Of a stretch of 39,646 bases of DNA, positions 8,178-15,494 are shown in pieces (the first letter of the stretch is position 1; every line of letters begins with the position of its first letter). This DNA is from Clostridiales bacterium. Its GTDB lineage: Bacteria; Bacillota; Clostridia; Oscillospirales; Oscillospiraceae. The stretch is from the NCBI GenBank assembly GCA_022787565.1, contig JALFVN010000062.1, positions 1-39,646 of the forward strand. Direction: 5' to 3'. A program made the translations under genes and the position numbers. The notes under the pieces are model-generated. The model was not told where the DNA came from, made no database searches, and saw only the letters and a list, made by a program, of their open reading frames with translations.

Positions 8178-8239
8178 TTGTAGCAGAGGCCTATTGCAAA
8201 GCGAGAAGTCGAGGAGAGAAAGCTCCCAATTACCCAATA

Positions 8240-8284
8240 AAAAGCTATGGAGAATTGCCAATATGGTAATTCTCCATAGCTTTT
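8240..8284 (+). terminator. Rho-independent terminator of the TRAP operon
   Basis: AAAAGCTATGGAGAATT (from 8240) pairs with AATTCTCCATAGCTTTT (to 8284) around a short CCA-ATA-TGG top with one G-T pair. The TTTT on the right and AAAA on the left make it work in both directions. The remaining bases of 8178-8345 hold nothing I can identify. Confidence 0.85.
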
Positions 8285-8403
8285 ATAATCATTATTTCTT
8301 CGCATTATGATTGATAATACACGATATTGTTGAAAAGGAATCTCTAAGGCAATACCGCACAGAAAAAAGAGGCAACTACTGGCGAATATGATATATTAGA
8401 CGC

Positions 8404-10014
8404 ATGGGTGCGCCGGTTCGGTGCGTGTAGTATAGTTGGGTGAAACACCCAACCCAGTAAAGCTAGGCAAGCAGCTGGTACTCAGCCTTGGAGCCGAAGC
8501 CGTGAGGCCAGGTTTAAGCGTAGGCAGAGGAGTGCGAGAGCCGCAATGCGAAAGCGTGAAGTGATTGAGCCCCGTTATTTATAAAGAGCGGAAGCCGATG
8601 TGTTCCATGACACAGCAGGCAGCAATGCGCAAACGTTATGCAAGAATGCGCAGGTTCCGCCGGGGTCTGAGAGCGTGGCGAGCGCACAAGGTACTGCACG
8701 TATACCCGGGAGACCTGATGTGTTCCAGAGATGGTATGCAACCTTAAACTCTCAGCTGAGCGGAGGGAAGCAAATGGCACATCAGGAGTCGGACTGACTC
8801 ATAGTAGTGAAGAAGCTTGTGAAAGCAAGTGGAGCGAAGGGGTCAGCAAACAGTCGTTCCCAGCGCGGAAACATTGAGGGCACGAGAGGTCAGTATCAAT
8901 GGCACAAGAAGCAAAGGGAATAAGGTATCAGTTACAACTAGCAGCGGATGCCAAAGACAGTTTGAAGAGCCGTATGCGGGAAAACCGCAAGTACGGTTCC
9001 GAGGAGGGGCGGCGGCAGCAATGCCGACCGCCTACTCAACATAAACAGATCACGATTTCCGCATTCAGCGATGAGTTGGCGCAGGTGCGGACGAAGAAAA
9101 AAGAATTTCTGAGTCAGATCGAACGGATCGTCCCATGGAAGGAATGGCTTGCCATGATTCAGCCGTACTATTATAAAGGAGAGTGCGGTAATAAACCCTA
9201 TCCTCTGGAGACCATGCTGCGGCTGTATCTGCTGCAAAATCTGTACGACCTGAGCGATGAGGCAACCGTTGCGGAAGCGATAGACAGTCGCACATTTTCG
9301 GATTTCTGTGGCATCGATTCCAGCAACCAGGTTCCGGATGGGGATACTCTGGGGCGTTTTCGGAATTTGCTGATCAAGAACAGGCTGCAGGAAAAGCTGT
9401 TCGCTCAGGTAGTTGCTGCACTCACAGAACGAGGGCTTATTCTGAAAAAGGGAACGATTGTAGATTCCACCATTATTTCCGCCTCTTCTTCTACCAAAAA
9501 CAAAGAGAAGAAGCGTGATCCGGATGCCCATCAGGTAAAAAAGGGCAACACCTGGCACTTCGGCTATAAGGCACATATTGGTGTGGATAAGGACAGCGGA
9601 CTGGTTCATACCGTGGAAGCCACTTCGGCCAATGCCCACGATGTAACAGAGACATCAAAGCTGCTGACCGGAGAAGAAGATGCTGTTTACGGCGACAGCG
9701 GCTATCTCGGTGCGGACAAACGTGATGATGCAATCATCCGAAACAAGTCCGGTCGCAAAATCAAATACAAAATAAACCGTCGCCCATCCCAAGTAAAGAA
9801 GCTGAGTAAAAGCGGTCAGTATGCCGCAAAGAAAGCAGAACACGCAAAGTCCTCTGTCCGTGCGAAAGTGGAGCATGTATTCGGTGTCGTTAAAAAGCAG
9901 CTGCGTTTCCGAAAAACACGATACCGAGGGCTTGAAAAGCAGGGAGCCAAATTCAACATCATGTTCGCGTTAGCAAATCTGATTCTGGCTGACGGACCCT
10001 GTCTGGCGGTTTGA
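8404..10014 (+). CDS. IS5-family DDE transposase, split by a group II intron (8404-8407 joined to 9041-10014)
   Basis: Exon 1 is ATGG (8404-8407) and exon 2 starts ATAAACAG at 9041. Joined they give 978 nt, 325 codons plus stop, beginning MDKQITISAFSDELAQ, a normal IS5-type N-terminus. The protein has the IS5 dimer region (PWKEWLAMIQPYYYKG, YPLETMLRLYLLQNLYDLSDE), the first catalytic aspartate in GTIVDSTIISASSSTKNKEKKRDP, the second in AVYGDSGYLGADKR, and the glutamate in SSVRAKVEHVFGVVKKQ. An open frame without splicing runs from ATG 8899, but its first 47 or so residues are intron sequence. An in-frame TGA at 8389-8391 excludes an earlier start. Unspliced RNA starting at 8404 would encode only eight codons before TAG at 8428. 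Function therefore appears to need splicing. Confidence 0.88.
8408..9040 (+). mobile_element. ORF-less group II intron (633 nt) inside the transposase gene
   Basis: The 5' end GTGCG (8408-8412) matches the group II consensus GUGYG. Conserved domain I-type sequence with many short hairpins follows. Domains V and VI lie at 8967-9040 and the 3' end reads CTACTCAAC. Excision at 8407/8408 and 9040/9041 restores the reading frame exactly. No reverse transcriptase is encoded in the intron or elsewhere in the window, so any maturase must act from elsewhere. A possible EBS1 is CCATG at 8605-8609, in the loop of a GTGT/ACAC hairpin and complementary to the last five exon bases CATGG; this pairing is tentative. 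Small ORFs in the intron on either strand look like chance. Confidence 0.9.
8967..9040 (+). ncRNA. Group II intron catalytic domain V and branch-site domain VI
   Basis: Domain V is 8967-8999. The lower stem GAGCCGTA pairs with TACGGTTC, including the AGC triad. The upper stem TGCGG/CCGCA is capped by a GAAAA loop, and a two-base AG bulge lies at 8990-8991. Domain VI follows: GGCGG (9008-9012) pairs with CCGCC (9028-9032), CGGCA pairs with TGCCG around a GCAA loop, and GAG (9004-9006) pairs with CTC (9035-9037). This leaves A9034 bulged, seven bases from the intron end, as the expected branch-point adenosine. Confidence 0.9.
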
Positions 10015-10149
10015 GTTAGTGCGCTCTTGCGGGCAAAAGTTCGGGGGAATCCAATTGCTTTCCACAAAATGGATATCCGGCAATGCGTATCGTTGCATTT
10101 GTGCGGTGTTGCCTTAAAGAAAGTTCGATAATGACCGCTGATTGGGACA

Positions 10150-10178
10150 TTGACTTTGGCGCTCGTAGTCTCTATAAT
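10150..10178 (+). promoter_or_regulatory. Sigma-A promoter for the GntR-lplA unit
   Basis: TTGACT at 10150-10155 is followed after 17 bp by a perfect TATAAT at 10173-10178. A GTATATATAC palindrome at 10202-10211, before the Shine-Dalgarno site, could be an autoregulatory operator for the GntR-type protein; that part is weak. Confidence 0.7.
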
Positions 10179-10233
10179 AAATAATCAATCATGCACGGCT
10201 TGTATATATACGGGATCAAGTGGAGGTTCAGAT

Positions 10234-10908
10234 ATGAACAGGGATAGTACGGGCGTTTCTCATCGGAAAGTTTTCCGAGAGGAGATACGGAACGCCATCC
10301 GGGAGGCGATCTTTTCAGGGGAACTGAACCCCGGGGACCGTATTATTGAGACGTATTGGGCGAAGGAGCTTGGGGTATCCCAGGGACCTGTCCGGGAGGC
10401 CATCCGGGATCTGGAGGCTATAGGCCTTGTGGAGACGGTGCCGTTCAAAGGCTCCCGCGTTCGTTCCCTGTCAGAAAAGGACGTACGGGACAATTACAGC
10501 GTTCGTATTTGCCTGGAATCCAAGAGTATCCGGGATGTTATTACGATGCTGACAGACGAGCAGATGGAACAGCTGGCGGTTCGCCTGCAGGATATTCTGA
10601 AAGAGATGGATGGCTGTGCGAAGCGGGGAGACCTGCGTGCTTTTACCGAGTGCGACACAGCTTTCCATCGGGCTATCATCGACGCCACGGACAATCAGGT
10701 GTTGTTGAAGCTGTGGGAGCAATGCAATATGCGGAACTGGCTCATTGTGCCCGCCCTGACGAACGCAGAAAGTCTGCTGCAGCTCCAGTCCGGCCATCAG
10801 CACATCTGTCAGGCCATCTGTACCAAGGATGTGAAGGAAGCCACATCCACGCTGGAGGATCATCTGACTGGCTTGATGGACGGCTTTATCCGGGGCATCC
10901 AGCCTTGA
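10234..10908 (+). CDS. GntR family transcriptional regulator (FCD domain)
   Basis: This 224-aa regulator has an N-terminal winged helix-turn-helix (about residues 8-75): FREEIRNAIREAIFSGELNPGDRIIE, then WAKELGVSQGPVREAIRDLEAIGLVE and the wing VETVPFKGSRVRSLS. The C-terminal all-helical FCD domain (about 85-215) includes DTAFHRAIIDA and HQHICQAI, whose histidine and aspartate side chains usually bind a metal and an organic-acid effector. GGAGG at 10222-10226 fixes ATG 10234; the open frame upstream runs through the promoter and is not used. The lipoate ligase gene starts 12 bp after its stop, so the two are co-transcribed. Confidence 0.88.
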   Translation: MNRDSTGVSHRKVFREEIRNAIREAIFSGELNPGDRIIETYWAKELGVSQGPVREAIRDLEAIGLVETVPFKGSRVRSLSEKDVRDNYSVRICLESKSIRDVITMLTDEQMEQLAVRLQDILKEMDGCAKRGDLRAFTECDTAFHRAIIDATDNQVLLKLWEQCNMRNWLIVPALTNAESLLQLQSGHQHICQAICTKDVKEATSTLEDHLTGLMDGFIRGIQP

Positions 10909-10920
10909 CCAGGAGGAATC

Positions 10921-11922
10921 ATGGATAAACGAGTTACTTATTTAGAGACCGGGTCTCAGGACCCTTGTTACAATCTGGCCTTTGAGGAGTATGTCCTGAC
11001 GAACCGGCTGGAGGGCGACTATCTGCTGCTGTGGCAGAACGACAACACCATCGTGATCGGTCAGAATCAGAACGCCGAGGCGGAGATCAACCGGGCCTTT
11101 GTAGAGGAGCACGGCATCCATGTGGTGCGGCGCACCACGGGCGGCGGTGCGGTCTACCACGACCTGGGAAATCTGAACTATTCCTTCATCACCGATGCCG
11201 GTGACGCGGAGCGGCTGACCATGGAGCGGTTCACCGTGCCCATCGTCAATGCCCTGCGGGGGCTTGGACTGCAGACGGAGGCCTCCGGGCGGAACGACAT
11301 CCTTGTGGAGGGGAAAAAGGTCTCCGGCACGGCACAGCGGCTTTTCAGAAACCGCATCCTGCATCACGGGACCTTGCTCTTTGACGCGAATCCCGGCATG
11401 GTTGCCGGGGCGCTGCAGGTGGACCCGGAGAAGTTTCGCTCCAAAAGTGCGAAGTCCGTGCGGAGCCGCATTGGGAACATCCGGGAGTTTCTCGGCACGG
11501 ATATGGATCTGCCGACATTCTGGGAGTACCTGAAAACCGCCCTGGCCGGAGACGGCCTTGTGACGGGGACACTGTCCGGTGAGGAACTGGAACGTATCAA
11601 CGCCCTCAAGCAGAGCAAGTACGACACATGGGAGTGGAACTTCGGCCGCTCCCCCAAGTATGATATGGTCAATAAGCGGTATTGGGACGGCGGGTGTCTG
11701 GAGGTCCATGTTGCTGTGGAGAAAGGACTTCTGACGGACGTTGCCTTTTACGGCGACTTTCTCTCCCGCTGCCCGCTGGACGGGCTGACAGAAGCCCTCC
11801 GGGGCTGCGCCTTTCGCAGCGAGGATGTGGCTGCTGTGCTGGAACGCTATCCGCTGCAGGACTATTTCGGCGGAATTACGAAGGACGAGGTCCTAGAGAC
11901 TTTGTTCCATGTCCATGAATAA
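10921..11922 (+). CDS. lplA: Lipoate-protein ligase A
   Basis: This 333-aa cytoplasmic enzyme activates free lipoate with ATP and attaches it to a lysine of lipoyl domains (E2 subunits or GcvH). The lipoate-binding signature RRTTGGGAVYHDLGNLNYSF is at residues 70-89, and the catalytic lysine is in GKKVSGTAQR (about Lys133). The C-terminal accessory domain of LplA (about 250-333) is present, so the length is normal. The Shine-Dalgarno CAGGAGG lies a few bases before ATG 10921. No lipoylated protein is encoded in the window. A strong terminator follows. Confidence 0.92.
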   Translation: MDKRVTYLETGSQDPCYNLAFEEYVLTNRLEGDYLLLWQNDNTIVIGQNQNAEAEINRAFVEEHGIHVVRRTTGGGAVYHDLGNLNYSFITDAGDAERLTMERFTVPIVNALRGLGLQTEASGRNDILVEGKKVSGTAQRLFRNRILHHGTLLFDANPGMVAGALQVDPEKFRSKSAKSVRSRIGNIREFLGTDMDLPTFWEYLKTALAGDGLVTGTLSGEELERINALKQSKYDTWEWNFGRSPKYDMVNKRYWDGGCLEVHVAVEKGLLTDVAFYGDFLSRCPLDGLTEALRGCAFRSEDVAAVLERYPLQDYFGGITKDEVLETLFHVHE

Positions 11923-11926
11923 AATG

Positions 11927-11968
11927 AGGCAACCCCATGTGCCATGCGACACATGGGGTTGCCTTTTT
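11927..11968 (+). terminator. Rho-independent terminator after lplA
   Basis: The arms AGGCAACCCCATGTG and CACATGGGGTTGCC surround a short loop (CCATGCGA), and TTTTT follows at 11964-11968. This is a textbook terminator starting 5 bp after the lplA stop. Confidence 0.95.
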
Positions 11969-12025
11969 GCGGATTGGATCAATGCTTAAAAACAGCGGAG
12001 CGCTATTTGCAAAGCGTCGGCTATC

Positions 12026-12297
12026 TTATGATTTTTCCTCCAGCTCAATGGTGATGGTTTGGGCGCCTTCGTACAGGCATTTGCGCCCCAGTGCGTAGAG
12101 GCGGGCCAGCCCATCTGTGATGGTGAGGAAGTGGTTTCCTGCCAGCTGGCCTACCTTGCTGGCAAAGTGGACGCTGCCATAGGCCAGGATCATCTCCATC
12201 TCACTGATGCCGCCGGGATAGATCAGCATCTCTCCCTTGCTGGGATAGCTGGTGTGGTTCTCGTATGTGAGCCCCTCCCACCGGGTGTCCGCTCCAG
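12026..12297 (-). pseudogene. C-terminal remnant of a DUF3830-like protein
   Basis: On the minus strand the frame reads RWEGLTYENHTSYPSKGEMLIYP, GGISEMEMILAYGSVHFASKVG and QLAGNHFLTITDGLARLYALG, ending EEKS and stop. From memory this matches the C-terminal half of DUF3830 (cyclophilin-like fold) proteins, which often lie next to amidohydrolases and transporters. The N-terminal half is absent; upstream sequence switches to a glutamate-synthase-like gene in another frame at about 12290-12300. No start codon or ribosome site fits the remnant, so it is judged non-functional. Confidence 0.65.
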
Positions 12298-12594
12298 CTT
12301 TACATTGAAGATCCTCGCTTCATCACTGCCCGCATCCGCGCCAACGGCACCAAAGACCCAGCTATTCATGTTGAAGTGGGAATAATCGATGGGCATCACC
12401 TTCTCCGAGGCCACCTGGTTATCCCCCGTGTTGGTGGGATAGACGGCCAACTCCCCGCGCATGGTGGAAAGACCAATCTCACAGGTGCCTACACAATGCT
12501 CGGAGCAGAGGGAGCACATCCCGGACGGGGCAACATGTTTCCCTCGCAGGCTGGTATCATTAAAGGCAGACGACAAACCAGGGGTATACGACAT
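12298..12594 (-). pseudogene. N-terminal fragment of an FMN-dependent glutamate-synthase-like protein
   Basis: The start is intact: AGGAGG lies just upstream of the minus-strand ATG at 12594. About 99 residues follow: MSYTPGLSSAFNDTSLRGK, then CSLCSEHCVGTCEIGLSTMRG with a cluster of four cysteines, and DAGSDEARIFNVKLERT. These resemble the N-terminus of archaeal-type GltB-like proteins, which normally continue for about 400 more residues with the FMN barrel. After LERT the frame runs into DUF3830-like DNA in a different frame, adding about 24 unrelated residues before stopping at 12223. The catalytic barrel is lost, so this is a deletion product. Confidence 0.65.
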
Positions 12595-12625
12595 GAAAGG
12601 GTCCTCCTATTGCTCTTTTATCATA

Positions 12626-13560
12626 TCAGACGGCGTTGACCTGCTTACCCGTCCAGCCAGGAATAGAGGTTGTTGAACACGATGTCCGCCCGCTGCTCCA
12701 TGGACTCCACGGAGGCGAAGGCGATGTGGGGGGTGACGATGGTATTGGGGCAGTGCAGCAGAGGGTGGTCGGTGGGCAGGGGCGGCTCCATCTCGAAGAC
12801 ATCGCAGGCCGCGCCGGCAATCTCGCCCTTTTCCAGCGTCTCTGCCAGGGAAGCGGAATCCAGCACGCCGCCCCGGGCGGTGTTGATGAGGAGAGCGTTC
12901 TTCTTCATGAGAGCCAGCTGGTCCTTGCCGATCATGCCCTTGGTATCTGCCGTCAGGGGACAGTGCAGGGACACGATATCCACCCGCTTCAGCAGTCCCT
13001 CCAGAGACACCTGCTCATCAATGGCGGGGGCAGAGACAGCGCTTCTGCTGTAGGCCAGCACGGTGCAGCCAAAGGCCTTGTAGAGGGCGCCACCTTCTTG
13101 CCGATGGCGCCAGCGCCCACGATACCTACAGTCTTCCCGCACAGCAGGTTGCCCACCAGACCGTCCTTGGTGCCGCCGCTCCGGCAGCGCTCCTCCGTCT
13201 TGCCCACGTTCCGCAGCAGCTGAATCATGAAGCTGACGCACAACTCCGCCACGGCCTGAGTGGCGTAGCCGGAGGCGTTGCTGACAGCGATGCCCCGCTG
13301 CTTCGCCTCCGCCATGGGGATGTGATCCACGCCGGTAAAGGCTAAGTCGATGAACTTCAGGGACTTGGCCTCCTCCAGCACGACAGGAGCCAGGGGCATG
13401 TTGGCCAGCATGATGACATCTGCGTCACGGCTCCGCTCGGCCTGAACCAGGGGGTCGGCGTTCTTCGGGTAGGCCACGAAGGTGTGGCCCATGGCTTCCA
13501 GCTTCCGGGCGTGCTGCTCAATCACCTGATCGGAAACGCCCGTATCTCCTATTCGGATAT
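12626..13560 (-). pseudogene. D-isomer-specific 2-hydroxyacid dehydrogenase, frameshifted and without start
   Basis: The N-terminal part reads IGDTGVSDQVIEQHARKLEAMGH through GKTVGIVGAGAIGKKVA (Rossmann GxGxxG). One base is then missing at about 13087-13092 and the frame shifts to ALYKAFGCTVLAYSRS, LLINTARGGVLDSASLAETL, DVFEMEPPLP and HPLLHCPNTIVTPHIAFAS. The conserved Arg, Glu and His regions of the family are all present across the two frames. A second shift near the end, an extra G before TAAGCAG at about 12650, replaces the expected GKQVNAV tail by a stop. The first few codons and start are replaced by Lrp-gene DNA at about 13535-13560. All three lesions argue for a dead gene. Confidence 0.8.
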
Positions 13561-13936
13561 TGGGCAGGAGGTGGGGATATCCCGTGTGGCGGTGAAAGCC
13601 CGCATCCAGGCATTGGAGCAGCGGGGCATCATCGAGGAATACACCACTATCATCAATCCTTAGAAGATCAGCGGCGCGGTGTCCTGCTATTTTGAGATTG
13701 AAACGCTGCCGGATACGTTGGCTGAAGTGACGGAGATATTGAAGCAGAATGAAACGATCACGCAGGTCTACCGAGTGACGGGCAAGAATAAGCTCCATGT
13801 CCACTCGGTAGCCGCCTCCAGCGAGGAAATGGAGAAGCTGATCCAGGAGGTCATCGACCCGCTGCCCGACGTGGTCAGTTGCGGCTGCAACATCATCCTG
13901 TCCCGTATCAAGGATATCAAGGGGTTGCGGCTGTGA
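13535..13936 (+). pseudogene. Lrp/AsnC family regulator, 5'-truncated with an internal stop
   Basis: The frame NARISYSDIGQEVGISRVAV and KARIQALEQRGIIEEYTTIINP is the helix-turn-helix of an Lrp/AsnC regulator. An in-frame TAG lies at 13661-13663, and the same frame continues KISGAVSCYFEIETLPDTLAEV to RIKDIKGLRL, the ligand-binding RAM domain with normal C-terminus. The first 20-25 codons are missing; the break coincides with the broken start of the antisense dehydrogenase. A GTG at 13679 could start a stand-alone 85-aa RAM domain, but no clear ribosome site supports it. The regulator probably controlled the neighbouring dehydrogenase before decay. Confidence 0.8.
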
Positions 13937-14013
13937 GGGAACCGAAGTGACTTGTATGGGTGAGACGCATCCTAAATCTGGAAATCTTTATTTTTATTGC
14001 ATTCATGTGGAAA

Positions 14014-14044
14014 AAATCCCGGACATTTTGACTGTCCGGGATTT
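14014..14044. terminator. Bidirectional terminator between the lrp remnant and the amidohydrolase
   Basis: The arms AAATCCCGGACA (14014-14025) and TGTCCGGGATTT (14033-14044) are perfectly complementary, with A-runs on the left and T-runs on the right. It can end minus-strand transcription of the amidohydrolase, whose stop is 70 bp away, and plus-strand transcription from the remnant. Confidence 0.85.
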
Positions 14045-14113
14045 TGAAGTTAAATTAAGAATGATGGAAGCACTGTGCATGAGGAAACTGAAACGGAGAT
14101 TTTTCCGACTTGT

Positions 14114-15274
14114 TTACGCCTGAGGAATGTATAGCTGACCACGGACCATGACCATTTCCGGACGGTGGTACATCGCAGTGATGTCGGCATCGGGATTGCC
14201 GTTGACCAGAATCAAGTCGGCGCAGAGACCTTCCTTAACCTGACCGATAATGTGCTCCAGCCCCAGGATGCTGGCACTGTCCAGGGTGGCCTGGCAGAGA
14301 ATATCAATGTTTGACATGCCGCAGTACTCTTTTCGCATCTTAAACTCCAGCCCCATGTGTCTGCAGAGCTGTTCTACCGGCGTATCTGTACCGAACCCCA
14401 GCGTCAGACCGGCCCTATATGCGGCGGAGATGTTTTTGACACTGTTTTCCAGCAGAGGCGTCAGGAACTGCTGGACCATTTCCGAGGTGAACCCGGCGGG
14501 AGTAACTTCCGGGGCCAGAGTAGCCAGAGTGGGAATCAAATGAGCATTTTCGGCCTTTAGCTTTTCGATAGCGGCAGCATCTGCATAGCTGCCATGTTCG
14601 ATTGTGGATACACCTTCGTCCAGACACATATGGATGGCTGACAGCGTATGGCAGTGGGCAGCAACTTTTTTGCCGTGAATCGCAGCAGTTCGGACTGCTG
14701 CTCGAACCTCCTCCGGAAACATATCCGGGGGATCACCATTGACGTAGAGTTTGATCCAATCGGCACTTTCCCCAAGTTCTTCGCGCACGAACCGGGTCAT
14801 TTCCTCTGCGCCAGAAACATAGCGCAGGAAATGGTAGGGATCAGCTGGCTTGCTGCGGACAAGCGGTCGAAGAATGATGCCGCCGCTGATGATGCGAGGC
14901 CCCTGAAACAGGCCCTGCTCGATGGCACTGCGAACGGCCACGCTGACGCGCTTGGGACTGCCCATGTCCCGGACAGTAGTGATGCCGCAGTCAAGGAAAC
15001 GGCGGGCGCTGAGGCAGGACTTCGTCAGAATAGAGAAGTCTGTCAGACTCTGCTCGCCGGACACATAAGACCAGTTCAAATGGTTGTGCATATCGATGAG
15101 TCCGGGAAGCAGGGTTTTTCCCTGACAATCGATCTCCTGACAGTTGGCAGGGGCTTCTAAAGTAGGCTGGATGGCCTGGATCTGATTGCCACAGACGAGG
15201 ATATCCGCATAGGTCTGTGCATAGCCATCAGAAAGTTCCGGAATCAGTCGGCAGTGTTTTAATAGAATCGGCAT
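14114..15274 (-). CDS. Amidohydrolase family protein (imidazolonepropionase/prolidase-like)
   Basis: This 386-aa metal-dependent hydrolase has every ligand of the two-metal amidohydrolase site: His63 and His65 (LIDMHNHLNW), Lys175 (DWIKLYVNG), His207 or His209 (AAHCHT), His227 (TIEHGSY) and Asp297 (GFGTDTP). Related enzymes cut imidodipeptides (Xaa-Pro or Xaa-Arg/Lys type) or cyclic amides, which suits the peptidase-rich locus. I start at ATG 15274 (MPILLKH), since the upstream in-frame ATGs lie within the promoter and operator. The ribosome site is weak. The gene is divergent from the FadR-type regulator and the peptide transporter, and a TTACCATGGTAA palindrome covers its transcript start. 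No signal peptide, so probably cytoplasmic. Confidence 0.87.
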   Translation of the reverse strand: MPILLKHCRLIPELSDGYAQTYADILVCGNQIQAIQPTLEAPANCQEIDCQGKTLLPGLIDMHNHLNWSYVSGEQSLTDFSILTKSCLSARRFLDCGITTVRDMGSPKRVSVAVRSAIEQGLFQGPRIISGGIILRPLVRSKPADPYHFLRYVSGAEEMTRFVREELGESADWIKLYVNGDPPDMFPEEVRAAVRTAAIHGKKVAAHCHTLSAIHMCLDEGVSTIEHGSYADAAAIEKLKAENAHLIPTLATLAPEVTPAGFTSEMVQQFLTPLLENSVKNISAAYRAGLTLGFGTDTPVEQLCRHMGLEFKMRKEYCGMSNIDILCQATLDSASILGLEHIIGQVKEGLCADLILVNGNPDADITAMYHRPEMVMVRGQLYIPQA

Positions 15275-15291
15275 AAATATCACATCATTTC

Positions 15292-15309
15292 TAATTACCA
15301 TGGTAATTA
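15292..15309. promoter_or_regulatory. Perfect 18-bp palindrome, probable operator of the FadR-type regulator
   Basis: TAATTACCATGGTAATTA is a perfect palindrome located 14 bp downstream of the -10 box of the amidohydrolase promoter. The same core, TTACCATGGTAA, recurs at 16334-16345 upstream of the peptide transporter. The regulator gene lies between the two sites. Confidence 0.7.
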
Positions 15310-15323
15310 ATGTGTTAATAAAT

Positions 15324-15352
15324 AATATAGCATAATAGAGGAATCGTGTCAA
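15324..15352 (-). promoter_or_regulatory. Sigma-A promoter of the amidohydrolase
   Basis: On the minus strand TTGACA (15352-15347) is followed after 17 bp by TATATT (15329-15324). The operator palindrome starts 14 bp further downstream, so a bound regulator would block early transcription. Confidence 0.85.
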
Positions 15353-15432
15353 TTTCCTGTAATGCCAGACATTCTATCCTTTGCGTTGACAATCAATGAA
15401 AAGAAAAAGGCACAGTGGGCGGTAAAGAATGG

Positions 15433-15462
15433 TTGTTCCTGTTATGGATTGTGTGGTATAAT
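15433..15462 (+). promoter_or_regulatory. Promoter of the FadR-type regulator
   Basis: TTGTTC at 15433-15438 is followed after 18 bp by TATAAT at 15457-15462, with TGG just before the -10 (extended -10). No copy of the TTACCATGGTAA palindrome lies here, so autoregulation is not indicated. Confidence 0.65.
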
Positions 15463-15494
15463 GGCAAAAAAATATGGATGAACGAGGGATGGAT

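Larger units (their letters stand above)
8346..10115 (+). mobile_element. IS5-family insertion sequence carrying a group II intron
   Basis: The terminal repeats are AAGGCAATACCGCACA at 8346-8361 and TGTGCGGTGTTGCCTT at 10100-10115, with one mismatch. The element is 1770 bp, about 630 bp longer than a normal element of this type, and the excess is exactly the intron. The target duplication is ambiguous: CTAA on the left and TTAA on the right match the YTAA pattern of IS5 but are not identical, and a 2-bp TA reading is also possible. The element sits between the TRAP terminator and the promoter of the GntR gene. Confidence 0.9.

Noticed and set aside
8665-8670. GTCTGA as EBS2 pairing with TTAGAC of exon 1
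   Set aside because: These bases appear to pair within the intron with AGACC at about 8711, and they lie downstream of the EBS1 candidate, opposite to the usual order.
8899-9040. N-terminal extension of the transposase starting MAQEAKGIRYQL
   Set aside because: These codons lie in group II intron sequence, including domains V and VI. The protein similarity to IS5 transposases begins at KQITISAF in exon 2.
9990-10115. Direct-repeat target duplication of the IS as a clear 4-bp YTAR site
   Set aside because: The flanks are CTAA and TTAA, which fit the pattern but are not identical. The duplication remains ambiguous.
12636-13223. Plus-strand ORF of 195 codons over the dehydrogenase remnant
   Set aside because: It is antisense to clear dehydrogenase motifs in the minus-strand frames and contains no recognisable domain of its own.
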